A DNA stretch of 11,864 bases from Dehalococcoidales bacterium (GTDB lineage Bacteria; Chloroflexota; Dehalococcoidia; Dehalococcoidales; RBG-16-60-22): the NCBI GenBank assembly GCA_016783105.1, contig JADHXF010000052.1, positions 1 to 11,864 on the forward strand, read 5' to 3'. Each line of letters starts with the position of its first letter. Position 1 is the stretch's first letter. Both the position numbers and the translations under genes were made by a program. The notes under the pieces were generated by a model. It was not told the origin of the DNA and searched no databases. It was given only the letters and a program-made list of their open reading frames with translations. This document shows positions 1 to 6,974 of the stretch, piece after piece.

Positions 1-815
1 GGGCCAGAAGACGGTCCCGTATGGTTCAATTCATCTACGGTACAGGTATGGTTCTGTTCATCATGGGGCTGTTTGCCGTTCCGATATACTTTGGGCTTCT
101 GTATTTGAAGGGTGTCAGCATCGTGGCCTACATCGTGGTTGGGGTAGTTCTTTTCAAATTGACCTTTTCCGTAAAAGGGCTGCGCCGGGCGGCGCTGGTC
201 ATCAAGAGACATCTGGTGCAGAATCGGCTGGACAAAGCCCGCTTTGAACTAAGGGCACTCGTCAGCCGTGATACTCGGAGATTGACCCGTCCCATGGTGA
301 TATCAGCGACGGTGGAGTCGGTAGCGGAAAATATCAGTGATAGCTTTGTGGCGCCTCTGTTCTACTTTCTGCTTTTCGGGGTCCCGGGGGCAATCGCCTA
401 TCGGGTGGTAAACACGCTGGATGCTATAATAGGCTATCATGGGGAATATGAATACCTGGGCAAGTTCGCCGGCCGACTGGATGACGTGCTCAATTTCATC
501 CCGGCCAGATTGACGGCGCTTTTTCTGGTTATGGCCGCTTTTCTGGCCCGTAAAGATGGCCGGAGGTCATGGCAGGTCGCGCTCAGCGAGCATACCAGAA
601 CGGAAAGCCCGAACGCCGGCTGGCCGATGGCGGCGATGGCGGGAGCTTTGAACGTGAAGCTGGAGAAAATCGGGCATTATGAACTGGGAGAGTCCCTAAC
701 CGCTCTCAAACCGGCGGCAATTGATGATACGCTGAAGCTGATGTATATCACCGTAGCGTTATGGATAATAGCCTGCGGTCTGGCAGGAGGTATTTATCTT
801 GCCCTTGCGACCTAG
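1..815 (+). CDS. cbiB: Adenosylcobinamide-phosphate synthase CbiB, 5'-truncated by the window edge
   Basis: Integral membrane enzyme that attaches (R)-1-amino-2-propanol O-2-phosphate to adenosylcobyric acid, giving adenosylcobinamide phosphate. The frame is open from base 3, upstream of the first ATG at 21. About 270 residues are visible against a usual 310-320, so roughly 40-50 N-terminal residues lie outside the window. Family blocks counted from the Met at 21: SRDT (82-85), VESVAENISD (98-107, bases 312-341), VNTLDAIIGY (130-139), then a GKFAGRLDDVLNFIPARLTA block and GWPMAAMAGAL. Several hydrophobic segments fit a polytopic membrane protein, and the last one ends just before the stop. 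The 3' end overlaps the next gene, which makes this enzyme's aminopropanol-phosphate substrate, by 17 bases. Assignment is firm; only the start is unknown. Confidence 0.95.
   Translation, partial: ARRRSRMVQFIYGTGMVLFIMGLFAVPIYFGLLYLKGVSIVAYIVVGVVLFKLTFSVKGLRRAALVIKRHLVQNRLDKARFELRALVSRDTRRLTRPMVISATVESVAENISDSFVAPLFYFLLFGVPGAIAYRVVNTLDAIIGYHGEYEYLGKFAGRLDDVLNFIPARLTALFLVMAAFLARKDGRRSWQVALSEHTRTESPNAGWPMAAMAGALNVKLEKIGHYELGESLTALKPAAIDDTLKLMYITVALWIIACGLAGGIYLALAT
785..801 (+). promoter_or_regulatory. Shine-Dalgarno plus TTG start of the cobD-type gene
   Basis: AGGAGG at 785-790, followed 8 bases later by TTG at 799-801. No in-frame ATG lies nearby, and the HGG motif expected near the N-terminus of this family sits 15-20 residues downstream. 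The site lies inside the end of cbiB, so the two genes are probably translationally coupled. Confidence 0.75.
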
Positions 816-1911
816 ACCGGAAATACAGAAGATAAAAACATGCCCCCATGGCGGGATAAATTACGCTGAGCTGAAAGCTGAGGGCATCTCCCCTGAGGCG
901 TTAATCGACTTCAGCGTGTGCACCAATCGCTTCATGCCTCCGGCGGAAATAGGAGAGATGCTTCTGGGTGACTTTGCCATCGATAAATACCCCGATTCTG
1001 AAGCCAGTGAACTGAGACAAAAACTTGCCGACAGATTAAAGGTTTTGCCCGATAATATCATCGTCGGGAGCGGCACCACGGAACTGATACGTCTCATTGC
1101 CCTGGCCTACTTTAGCAAAGGAGACAGCGTTATCATATTTGAGCCAACTTATGGTGAATATGAGTTTGCCAGCCAGCTTGCCGGGGCAAACGTGGTCAAG
1201 CACCAGTTGAGGACTGAAGATAGTTTTGCCCCCAGGATTGATGAGATGGTCGACCTTGTTAAACAGCATCACCCCAAGGCGGTTTTCATCTGCAACCCGA
1301 ACAACCCTACGGGGAAGTATTTATCACAGCCAGAAGTTAATAAGGTTCTGACGGCAATCGGGGATGGATTACTCATTATTGATGAAGCGTATCTTTCGTT
1401 CGTAGAACAGGCCTGGCCTTCCGTTGAGTTAATTCACCAGGGCAACGTGATTTTACTGCGTTCTATGACCAAGGATTACGCTTTGACCGGCCTGCGCCTG
1501 GGGTACGCCATTGCCGGCAGGGAAATAATAAATACGCTGCGTCAGGTTTGCCCACCGTGGAACGTAAATGTCATTGCGCAGCAAGTTGGGCTTCGGGTTT
1601 TGGAATATGAAGAGGCTCTGAACGAGAGCACGCAAAAAATAAGAGAAGCCAGGCAATTTCTCTGGCAGGGGCTGTTTCAGCTCGACCTGCCAATAATGCC
1701 GTCAGACACTCATTACTTTCTGGTCAGGGTAGGCAACGCGAAGTTATTTCGTGCCCGATTACTCAGGCATGGTATCCAGGTTCGTGACGGCACGTCCTTT
1801 GGATTGCCGGAGTACGTGCGCATTTCGACCCGCACCATACCTGAGTGTCAGAAATTGCTGGCGGCTATTAAAGAGATAAAGGATAAAAGTGAACTGACTG
1901 CACCGGAGTAA
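799..1911 (+). CDS. cobD: Threonine-phosphate decarboxylase, CobD type (PLP-dependent)
   Basis: Predicted to decarboxylate L-threonine O-3-phosphate to (R)-1-amino-2-propanol O-2-phosphate, the linker CbiB attaches to cobyric acid. It is a fold type I aminotransferase of 370 residues, close to the 364 of Salmonella CobD. Visible features: CPHGGINY (15-22); glycine turn GSGTTE near 90; CNPNNPTG (165-172), whose Asn contacts PLP; IDEAY (194-198) with Asp195 for the pyridine nitrogen; SMTKDYALTGLRLGY with Schiff-base Lys225; and Arg351 near the C-terminus for substrate carboxylate binding. The fold is shared with histidinol-phosphate aminotransferase (HisC), and sequence alone separates them poorly. 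The HGG N-terminus and the position between cbiB and cobT favour CobD. There is no Cys-rich C-terminal extension of the kind known in some archaeal CobD proteins. No threonine kinase (PduX type) is in the window. Confidence 0.88.
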   Translation: MPLRPRPEIQKIKTCPHGGINYAELKAEGISPEALIDFSVCTNRFMPPAEIGEMLLGDFAIDKYPDSEASELRQKLADRLKVLPDNIIVGSGTTELIRLIALAYFSKGDSVIIFEPTYGEYEFASQLAGANVVKHQLRTEDSFAPRIDEMVDLVKQHHPKAVFICNPNNPTGKYLSQPEVNKVLTAIGDGLLIIDEAYLSFVEQAWPSVELIHQGNVILLRSMTKDYALTGLRLGYAIAGREIINTLRQVCPPWNVNVIAQQVGLRVLEYEEALNESTQKIREARQFLWQGLFQLDLPIMPSDTHYFLVRVGNAKLFRARLLRHGIQVRDGTSFGLPEYVRISTRTIPECQKLLAAIKEIKDKSELTAPE

Positions 1912-1928
1912 TCGTCCAGAGAGAATTT

Positions 1929-2990
1929 ATGTCGGAACTGATAATCAGCACCATTAAAAAAATCGAGCCGCTTGATGAGGTGGCAATGGAGAGAGCTCGG
2001 GCCAGGCAGAACAGCCTGACCAAGCCGCCGGGCAGCCTGGGTCGCCTGGAAGAGCTGTCCATTCGGCTGGCGGGCATTCAGGGTAAGTCACCGCCCAGGG
2101 TTAAAGAGAAAGCGGTCATGGTGATGGCCGGCGACCATGGAGTGGTGGCAGAGAAAATCGGTAACTGGCCGCAGGAGGTGACCGCGCAGATGGTGGCCAA
2201 TTTCCTGCGGGGTGGGGCCGGTATCAATGTCATTGCCCGGCACGTTGGCGCGAGAGTTATCGTTGTAGATATGGGAGTCGCCACCAACCTAGAGCCGGAT
2301 GGCAACCTGATATCGCGTAAGGTTGACTGCGGCACAAAGAATATGGCGGTCGGTCCCGCGATGACCACCGGACAGGCAGTGCAGGCGGTGGAGGCAGGGA
2401 TTGAGCTGGTGGCCAGTGAAGCGGATAGAGGGCTGGACATAGTGGGCACGGGTGATATGGGCATCGGGAACACCACGGCGAGCAGTGCTATATGTGCCGT
2501 TATGATGGGAAAGACGGTTCCTGAGGTAACTGGCCGTGGCACTGGCCTGGCGGACGAGCAGTTGGAACACAAAATAGCGGTAATTGAGCGGGCTCTCTCC
2601 GTAAACAGGCCCGAGCCGGCAAAGCCGGTGGAAGTGCTGGCTAAAGTGGGCGGGTTTGAAATCGGGGGGTTGGTCGGAGTAATGCTCGGAGCCGCCGCGA
2701 GGCGTATTCCGGTGGTTATTGACGGCTTTATTTCCGGCGCCGCGGCGCTTATTGCCACCGCCCTGTCACCACGACTGAAAGACTATCTTATTGCGGCGCA
2801 CCTCTCGGCGGAACCCGGGCATCGAATATTACTTGAGCACCTGAAACTGGAACCATTGCTCAGCCTCAATATGCGTCTGGGGGAAGGTACCGGGTCGGCA
2901 CTGGGCATTTTTTTGGCCGAGACCGCGGTCAGGATTCTGAGCGATATGGCCACCTTTGGAGAAGCTGGAGTATCGGAAGGAGATAGATAA
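1929..2990 (+). CDS. cobT: Nicotinate-nucleotide--dimethylbenzimidazole phosphoribosyltransferase CobT
   Basis: Transfers phosphoribose from nicotinate mononucleotide to the lower-ligand base (5,6-dimethylbenzimidazole or a related benzimidazole), giving alpha-ribazole 5'-phosphate for CobS. The 353-residue length is normal. Motifs: TKPPGSLGRLEEL (31-43), MAGDHGVVAEKIGNWPQEVT (66-85), glycine-rich GDMGIGNTTAS (175-185) and NMRLGEGTGSAL (314-325). Glu319 in that last block corresponds by motif to the catalytic Glu317 of the Salmonella enzyme. The ATG at 1929 lies 17 bases after the cobD stop, behind a modest purine-rich AGAGAGA. Which base is attached in vivo cannot be told from the sequence, and no bluB or bza base-synthesis gene is in the window. 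Confidence 0.96.
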   Translation: MSELIISTIKKIEPLDEVAMERARARQNSLTKPPGSLGRLEELSIRLAGIQGKSPPRVKEKAVMVMAGDHGVVAEKIGNWPQEVTAQMVANFLRGGAGINVIARHVGARVIVVDMGVATNLEPDGNLISRKVDCGTKNMAVGPAMTTGQAVQAVEAGIELVASEADRGLDIVGTGDMGIGNTTASSAICAVMMGKTVPEVTGRGTGLADEQLEHKIAVIERALSVNRPEPAKPVEVLAKVGGFEIGGLVGVMLGAAARRIPVVIDGFISGAAALIATALSPRLKDYLIAAHLSAEPGHRILLEHLKLEPLLSLNMRLGEGTGSALGIFLAETAVRILSDMATFGEAGVSEGDR

Positions 2991-2997
2991 AGCATTG
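2975..2997 (+). promoter_or_regulatory. Shine-Dalgarno and probable TTG start of cobS
   Basis: GGAAGGAG at 2975-2982 lies inside the end of cobT, 12 bases before TTG at 2995, which is 4 bases past the cobT stop (2988-2990). An alternative in-frame TTG at 2956 has no convincing ribosome site and would add 13 residues before the usual CobS N-terminus. The 12-base spacing is somewhat long, so the choice is probable only. Confidence 0.55.
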
Positions 2998-3744
2998 GCA
3001 GGGTTTCTCGCTGCATTGCAGTTTCTGACCATCATCGCCATACCGTGGCGACGTGAACCGCAGGCAGATGAGCTGGGACGTTCGGCCGGTTTCTTTCCCG
3101 TGGTCGGACTTATCATAGGGCTTATTCTGGTTGGGTTATACTGGCTTTTCGGCCTTCTCTTACCGCCGATGGTAGTGGCGGCTCTACTGGTCGCTTCCCT
3201 CGTAGTCATCAGCGGGGCAATTCACCTTGACGGCTTTGCTGATACCTGCGACGGGCTGGCCGGTCACAAAACGGTGGAGGAGAGATGGCAGGTAATGCAT
3301 GATAGTCGCTCTGGAGCCTTCGGTATCGTCGGCGTTGTTCTACTCCTGTTAATAAAATATGCTTCGCTGACCAGCATTCCTGCCTCTTCGATGATGGTGA
3401 CGCTGGTATTGATGCCGGTAGTGGGCCGCTGGGCGATGGCCTACGCACTGTTTGCTTATCCCTATGCCCGCCCCTCCGGCCTGGGAAAGGCGTTGAAACA
3501 GGGAACCAGGTGGCCAAGGTTCGCCATGGCTACCGTTATCACCGTTGTCATAGCGGCAATTATCGCGCACTTAATTGGCCTGGCCATCCTGCTTTTCAGC
3601 TGGGTTATTACCCTGGTAACAGCCACTTATTTCAAGAGCAAATTCAAAGGACTCACCGGTGATAACTATGGCGCCATCAATGAAGTGGCGGAAGTCAGCG
3701 TGCTTATTTTCATTATCATTCTGGCCAGATTCGGGCTGGCCTGA
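2995..3744 (+). CDS. cobS: Adenosylcobinamide-GDP ribazoletransferase (cobalamin synthase) CobS
   Basis: Membrane enzyme that joins adenosylcobinamide-GDP (from CobU) to alpha-ribazole phosphate (from CobT), giving adenosylcobalamin 5'-phosphate. With the TTG at 2995 the protein has 249 residues, the usual family size, and begins MAGFLAALQFLTIIAIP, a typical CobS start. The conserved acidic motif IHLDGFADTCDG (76-87) is present, followed by MHDSRSGAFG (101-110); these blocks form the expected metal-dependent active site. Around it lie several hydrophobic helices, and near the C-terminus GLTGDNYGAINEVAE is another family block. A longer form from TTG 2956 would overlap cobT by 35 bases. Function is firm; the start is moderately supported. 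Confidence 0.94.
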   Translation: MAGFLAALQFLTIIAIPWRREPQADELGRSAGFFPVVGLIIGLILVGLYWLFGLLLPPMVVAALLVASLVVISGAIHLDGFADTCDGLAGHKTVEERWQVMHDSRSGAFGIVGVVLLLLIKYASLTSIPASSMMVTLVLMPVVGRWAMAYALFAYPYARPSGLGKALKQGTRWPRFAMATVITVVIAAIIAHLIGLAILLFSWVITLVTATYFKSKFKGLTGDNYGAINEVAEVSVLIFIIILARFGLA

Positions 3745-3759
3745 GGAGGAATGACATTG
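3744..3759 (+). promoter_or_regulatory. Shine-Dalgarno placing the PP-loop gene start at TTG 3757
   Basis: AGGAGG at 3744-3749 overlaps the cobS stop. It ends 1 base before ATG 3751, too close for normal initiation, but 7 bases before TTG 3757, an ideal spacing. Starting at 3757 also gives MGRVFVSWSGGKES, matching the usual short N-terminus before the PP-loop in this family. Confidence 0.65.
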
Positions 3760-4434
3760 GGTAGAGTGTTCGTATCCTGGAGCGGTGGAAAAGAAAGCTG
3801 CCTTGCCTGTTACCGGGCGGTAGCAGGCGGATTGAAAGTCAACTACCTGGCCAATATGGTGACCGAGGACGGAACACACTCGCGCACGCATGGGCTATCT
3901 GCCGGGATACTGAAATTACAGTCACAGGCCATGGACATTCCCCTGGTGCAGCGCCAGGCCACCTGGCAGAGCTATGAAAGCGAATTCAAGAAGATGGTCG
4001 GTGAATTGAAGCAGTGGGGCATCGATGGCGGCGTCTTCGGTGATATTGACCTCGATGAGCACCGGGAATGGGTGGAGAGAGTCTGCCGGGAAGCTGGCAT
4101 CACGCCTTATCAACCCCTGTGGGGTCAAAGCCAGGCTGAAATACTGAGGGATTTTATCAACTCCGGGTTCAAAGCGGTTATCGTGGCCACCAGAGCCGAC
4201 CAGCTCGGCGAAGAATGGCTGGGGCGGAAAATAGACATGGACTTTTTCACCCAGATAACCGAATTAGGCAGGACCAAAAACATCACACCCTGTGGTGAAA
4301 CAGGGGAATATCATACCCTGGTGATTGATGGGCCTCTTTTCCAGAATCGGATGGAAATCACGCAGACCAGGAAGGTATTGAGGGAAGGCCACTGGTTTCT
4401 GGAGGTTCTAGACGCGGCGTTGAGAGCGAAGTAA
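3757..4434 (+). CDS. Dph6-like PP-loop ATP pyrophosphatase (ATP_bind_4 / COG2102 family)
   Basis: A 225-residue N-type ATP pyrophosphatase of the diphthine--ammonia ligase (Dph6)-related family. The PP-loop SGGKES is at residues 9-14. Further family blocks are GDID (95-98) followed by HREWVERVCREAG, YQPLW, and the C-terminal CGETGEYHTLVIDGP starting at residue 179. Members adenylate a carbonyl group before amide formation. In eukaryotes and archaea Dph6 amidates diphthine on EF2, but bacterial EF-G has no diphthamide, so the bacterial substrate is unknown. The gene lies between cobS and cobU in one run, with gaps of 12 and 2 bases, so it is probably co-transcribed with cobalamin genes. A role in corrinoid amidation, threonine-linker chemistry or lower-ligand handling is possible but purely inferential. 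The ATG at 3751 is a less likely start. Confidence 0.88.
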   Translation: MGRVFVSWSGGKESCLACYRAVAGGLKVNYLANMVTEDGTHSRTHGLSAGILKLQSQAMDIPLVQRQATWQSYESEFKKMVGELKQWGIDGGVFGDIDLDEHREWVERVCREAGITPYQPLWGQSQAEILRDFINSGFKAVIVATRADQLGEEWLGRKIDMDFFTQITELGRTKNITPCGETGEYHTLVIDGPLFQNRMEITQTRKVLREGHWFLEVLDAALRAK

Positions 4435-4436
4435 TC

Positions 4437-5006
4437 ATGGGAAAAACCGTGCTTATAATTGGTGGCGCCCGCAGTGGTAAAAGCCACTATGCCCAGGAGC
4501 TTGCCCGGAGTAAATCGGGACGGGTGCTTTTTGTGGCCACTGCGGAGGCGGGTGACGAAGAAATGCGGCAGCGCATTGAGGAACATAAGAAGGCAAGGCC
4601 GGCTACCTGGCGGACACTTGAAGTGCAAGGCCATATCGGGAACAGGATTCGGCAGGAAATAGGCGAGGCTCAGGTGGTGATTGTTGATTGCATTGCTCTC
4701 CTGGTAAATAATGTTTTAAGTCAGCATCAGGGCGCGGGTAACGGCCAAATAGACCAGAAGGAAGCTGAAAAGGCGGTCGTGGATGAAATCAATGCGTTGC
4801 TGGAATGTTGCCAGCAGGTCGAAGCGAGCTTCATAATAGTGAGCAATGAGGTTGGGTTGGGAATAGTGCCGGCGGATAAAACGAGTCGCTTATACCGCGA
4901 TTTACTGGGCAAGGCCAATCAAATGCTGGCGCGGCAGGCTGATGAAGTGCTTATGATGGCTGCCGGAATACCGCTTCGATTGAAAGGTAACGATTCGAGC
5001 CCGTAA
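4437..5006 (+). CDS. cobU: Adenosylcobinamide kinase / adenosylcobinamide-phosphate guanylyltransferase CobU
   Basis: Bifunctional enzyme that phosphorylates adenosylcobinamide (salvage) and transfers GMP from GTP to adenosylcobinamide phosphate, making the GDP-activated substrate of CobS. The 189 residues match the family. Visible features: P-loop GGARSGKS (9-16); RIEEHKKARP with His50 placed like the guanylylated histidine (His46) of Salmonella CobU; VIVDCIALLVNN (81-92), the Walker B-like strand; and SNEVGLGIVP (136-145) leading into RLYRDLLGKANQMLA, both strongly conserved. The ATG follows the previous stop by 2 bases and has only a weak Shine-Dalgarno, consistent with coupled translation. 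This is the last gene of the cobalamin operon, 70 bases from the end of a convergent gene. Confidence 0.96.
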   Translation: MGKTVLIIGGARSGKSHYAQELARSKSGRVLFVATAEAGDEEMRQRIEEHKKARPATWRTLEVQGHIGNRIRQEIGEAQVVIVDCIALLVNNVLSQHQGAGNGQIDQKEAEKAVVDEINALLECCQQVEASFIIVSNEVGLGIVPADKTSRLYRDLLGKANQMLARQADEVLMMAAGIPLRLKGNDSSP

Positions 5007-5076
5007 ATTAAATGTAAATGCCGGCGAGTATTCCAGAGGTATGCCGTTTTCAGCGATGCCTATCTGGCAGAGACTC
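5007..5076. other. Convergent intergenic spacer between cobU and the ABC permease
   Basis: Seventy bases separate two gene ends that face each other. I see no hairpin with a T-run for either strand. The best candidate is a 6-bp inverted repeat, GGCAGA/TCTGCC, at 5066-5086 with a 9-base loop, which runs into the permease 3' end and lacks a T-tract. Termination may be factor-dependent, or transcripts may overlap. Confidence 0.5.
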
Positions 5077-6309
5077 CTATTCTGCCCTGAGAGCGTCAAT
5101 AGGATTGAGACGCGAGGCGTTCCAGGCGGGATAAAAACCGAAGAATAAACCAATACCTACCGATACCGAAACAGCCAGGATAACTATGTCGGCACTGACG
5201 ATAGTGGTCACGAGTCCCGTTCTGTTCACAAAATAAGATACCAGCCAGCCTGTAATCACGCCGATAATACCCCCCGACAGTGTGAGGAAAGCTGCCTCTA
5301 TGAGAAATTGAGCCCATATGTCCCGTTCCCTGGCTCCCAGCGCCTTGCGGATGCCTATCTCCCGGGTTCTTTCCAGTACCGAGACCAGCATGATATTCAT
5401 CACGCCGATGCCTCCCACCAGCAGCGAAATAGCCGCAATAGCACCCAGGAGAAGGGTCATTGTACCGGTCGCTTCAGACACAGTTTCGGATATCTCCTGT
5501 ATAGATATAATACGGAAGTCATCCTCATTAGGCCCGAGACGGTGTCGGTCGCGGAGCAGGCTCGTTATTTCCTCCACCACGTATTCCGTCTGCTCCTCGT
5601 CGCTCACCGTCAGCACTATGGACGAAACTATGCGGTCTCCCTGGCTGGTTCTGGGCTGGGCAACCATCTGTTGCATAGCCGTCAGCGGAATCAGAATAGT
5701 GTCATCAGGCGAGGAGCCCATAAAGCCGTCTTTACTTTCCATAACTCCGACAACGCGGACAATGTTGGTACCCATGCGTATCTGTTGCCCAATCGGGCTG
5801 GTCTCACCAAACAAAGTCTCTTTTACATTCGAGCCGAGTACAACTACCTTGGCGCCACGTTGATACTCATAGTCGGAAAAGAAGGAACCACTGGCAATTT
5901 CCAGTTTCTGTATCTCCTGATACTCAGGGGGCACTCCGGTAACCCGAGAATTCATGTTCTCGCCACCGACAACCACCTGGAGCGATGTTGAGTAGGTAGG
6001 GGCTACCGTGCTGATATAGGCGACCTGCTGTGCTATTGCTTCGGCATCTTCTTGGGAGAGGGTCTGGACACTGCCGGCAGCACTCCTGACACCACCAAAG
6101 GAAGACGCCCCGGGACTGATGGTAACGAGGTCTGCACCCATGCCCTCTATGCGGGAGAGGATTTGGGCCGAAGCACCTCTGCCGATGGACATCAGAGCAA
6201 TCACGGCGGCGACGCCGATGACGATGCCCAGTATGGTCAAAGAGCTGCGAAGCTTGTGCGTTATCACACCAACCCACGCGGTGGTTAAAGGCTCGAGCCA
6301 CTTTTTCAT
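5077..6309 (-). CDS. MacB/FtsX-type ABC transporter permease
   Basis: Permease subunit of a type VII (MacB-like) ABC system, 410 residues. Layout: N-terminal helix at about 21-43 (RSSLTILGIVIGVAAVIALM), a large extracytoplasmic MacB-type domain at about 45-280, then three helices at about 283-306, 336-362 and 371-395 forming the FtsX domain. Hallmarks are SVLERTREIGIRKALGA (310-326) after the second helix and YPAWNASRLNPIDALR (393-408) at the end. Unlike Gram-negative MacB it is not fused to its ATPase, which is encoded just upstream with a 4-base ATGA overlap (6306-6309). Systems of this layout do not move substrate through the membrane; they transmit ATP-driven motion to exported molecules. 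Export of antimicrobials, lipids or peptides fits, but the substrate is unknown. Confidence 0.93.
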   Translation of the reverse strand: MKKWLEPLTTAWVGVITHKLRSSLTILGIVIGVAAVIALMSIGRGASAQILSRIEGMGADLVTISPGASSFGGVRSAAGSVQTLSQEDAEAIAQQVAYISTVAPTYSTSLQVVVGGENMNSRVTGVPPEYQEIQKLEIASGSFFSDYEYQRGAKVVVLGSNVKETLFGETSPIGQQIRMGTNIVRVVGVMESKDGFMGSSPDDTILIPLTAMQQMVAQPRTSQGDRIVSSIVLTVSDEEQTEYVVEEITSLLRDRHRLGPNEDDFRIISIQEISETVSEATGTMTLLLGAIAAISLLVGGIGVMNIMLVSVLERTREIGIRKALGARERDIWAQFLIEAAFLTLSGGIIGVITGWLVSYFVNRTGLVTTIVSADIVILAVSVSVGIGLFFGFYPAWNASRLNPIDALRAE

Positions 6310-6974
6310 ACTGTTTCCTCCGCGACTACCTGCCCATCTTTAAGGTTTATGATGCGCTGGCAGTGGTGAGCGATGTCAGTGTCATGGGTTATTATCACCA
6401 GAGTAATTCCCTGTTCGGCATGCAGGGAGGTGAGGATGGAGATTATCTCCCCGCCGGAACGGCTGTCCAGATTACCCGTAGGCTCATCCGCCAGAATCAG
6501 GGGAGGGTTTTTTACTATTGCCCGGGCGATGGCGACCCTCTGCATCTCTCCGCCGGAGAGCTCGGTGGGGCGGTGATTGACCCGGTCGGAGAGTCCGACC
6601 CTGGTCAACGCCTCCATGGCTCGCCTGCGGTCAACGCCGCCAGCGTATCTCATACCAAGTTCAACATTGGCCAGTGCCGAAAGCCGGGGCAGCAGGTTGA
6701 AGGTCTGGAAAACAAAGCCAATCTTCCGAGCTCTGACCTGAGCCAGTTCGCCGCTGCTGAGGCGGCTTACCTCTCTATCCTCCAGATAGTAACTGCCCGA
6801 AGTTGGTGTATCCAGACAGCCTATCAGGTTGAGCATGGTCGACTTGCCGGAGCCGGACGGCCCCATAATCGCCACCAGTTCGCCCTGTTCGATGTTCAGA
6901 TTTATCCCTCTGAGCACCGTCAGCTCCCTCTTGCCCATGGGATAGATTTTGGTTATATCGTGTAACCGAATCAT
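6306..6974 (-). CDS. ABC transporter ATP-binding protein (MacB/LolD type)
   Basis: Cytoplasmic ATPase of the tripartite system, 222 residues. All ABC motifs are intact: Walker A GPSGSGKST (38-46), Q-loop Gln90, signature LSGGEMQR (139-146), Walker B LILADEP (159-165) with catalytic Glu164, D-loop GNLDS, and H-loop His197 in ITHD. The text FVFQTFNLLPRLSALANVEL is typical of the LolD/MacB/FtsE subgroup that pairs with FtsX-type permeases. The start overlaps the adaptor stop by 4 bases (6971-6974, ATGA) and the stop overlaps the permease start in the same way, so the three subunits are translationally coupled and probably made in fixed ratio. Confidence 0.95.
   Translation of the reverse strand: MIRLHDITKIYPMGKRELTVLRGINLNIEQGELVAIMGPSGSGKSTMLNLIGCLDTPTSGSYYLEDREVSRLSSGELAQVRARKIGFVFQTFNLLPRLSALANVELGMRYAGGVDRRRAMEALTRVGLSDRVNHRPTELSGGEMQRVAIARAIVKNPPLILADEPTGNLDSRSGGEIISILTSLHAEQGITLVIITHDTDIAHHCQRIINLKDGQVVAEETV

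Noticed and set aside
799..1911. Histidinol-phosphate aminotransferase (hisC) as the name of the PLP enzyme
   Set aside because: It shares the fold, but the HGG N-terminus and the position between cbiB and cobT favour threonine-phosphate decarboxylase, and no other his gene is nearby.
2078..2758. 226-residue open frame on the minus strand
   Set aside because: It lies fully antisense to cobT, has low-complexity Ala/Thr/Ser/Pro composition typical of a shadow frame in GC-rich coding DNA, and shows no recognisable domain.
5066..5086. Inverted repeat GGCAGA/TCTGCC as terminator of cobU or the permease
   Set aside because: Only 6 bp with a 9-base loop, no T-run on either side, and it overlaps the permease stop region.
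5308..5991. 227-residue open frame on the plus strand, with a second one at 5318-5863
   Set aside because: Both are antisense to the MacB-type permease, which has strong family motifs; the translated frames show no domain or plausible ribosome site.
6363..6965. 200-residue open frame on the plus strand
   Set aside because: Antisense to an ATPase with every ABC motif intact; no domain is visible in the translation.
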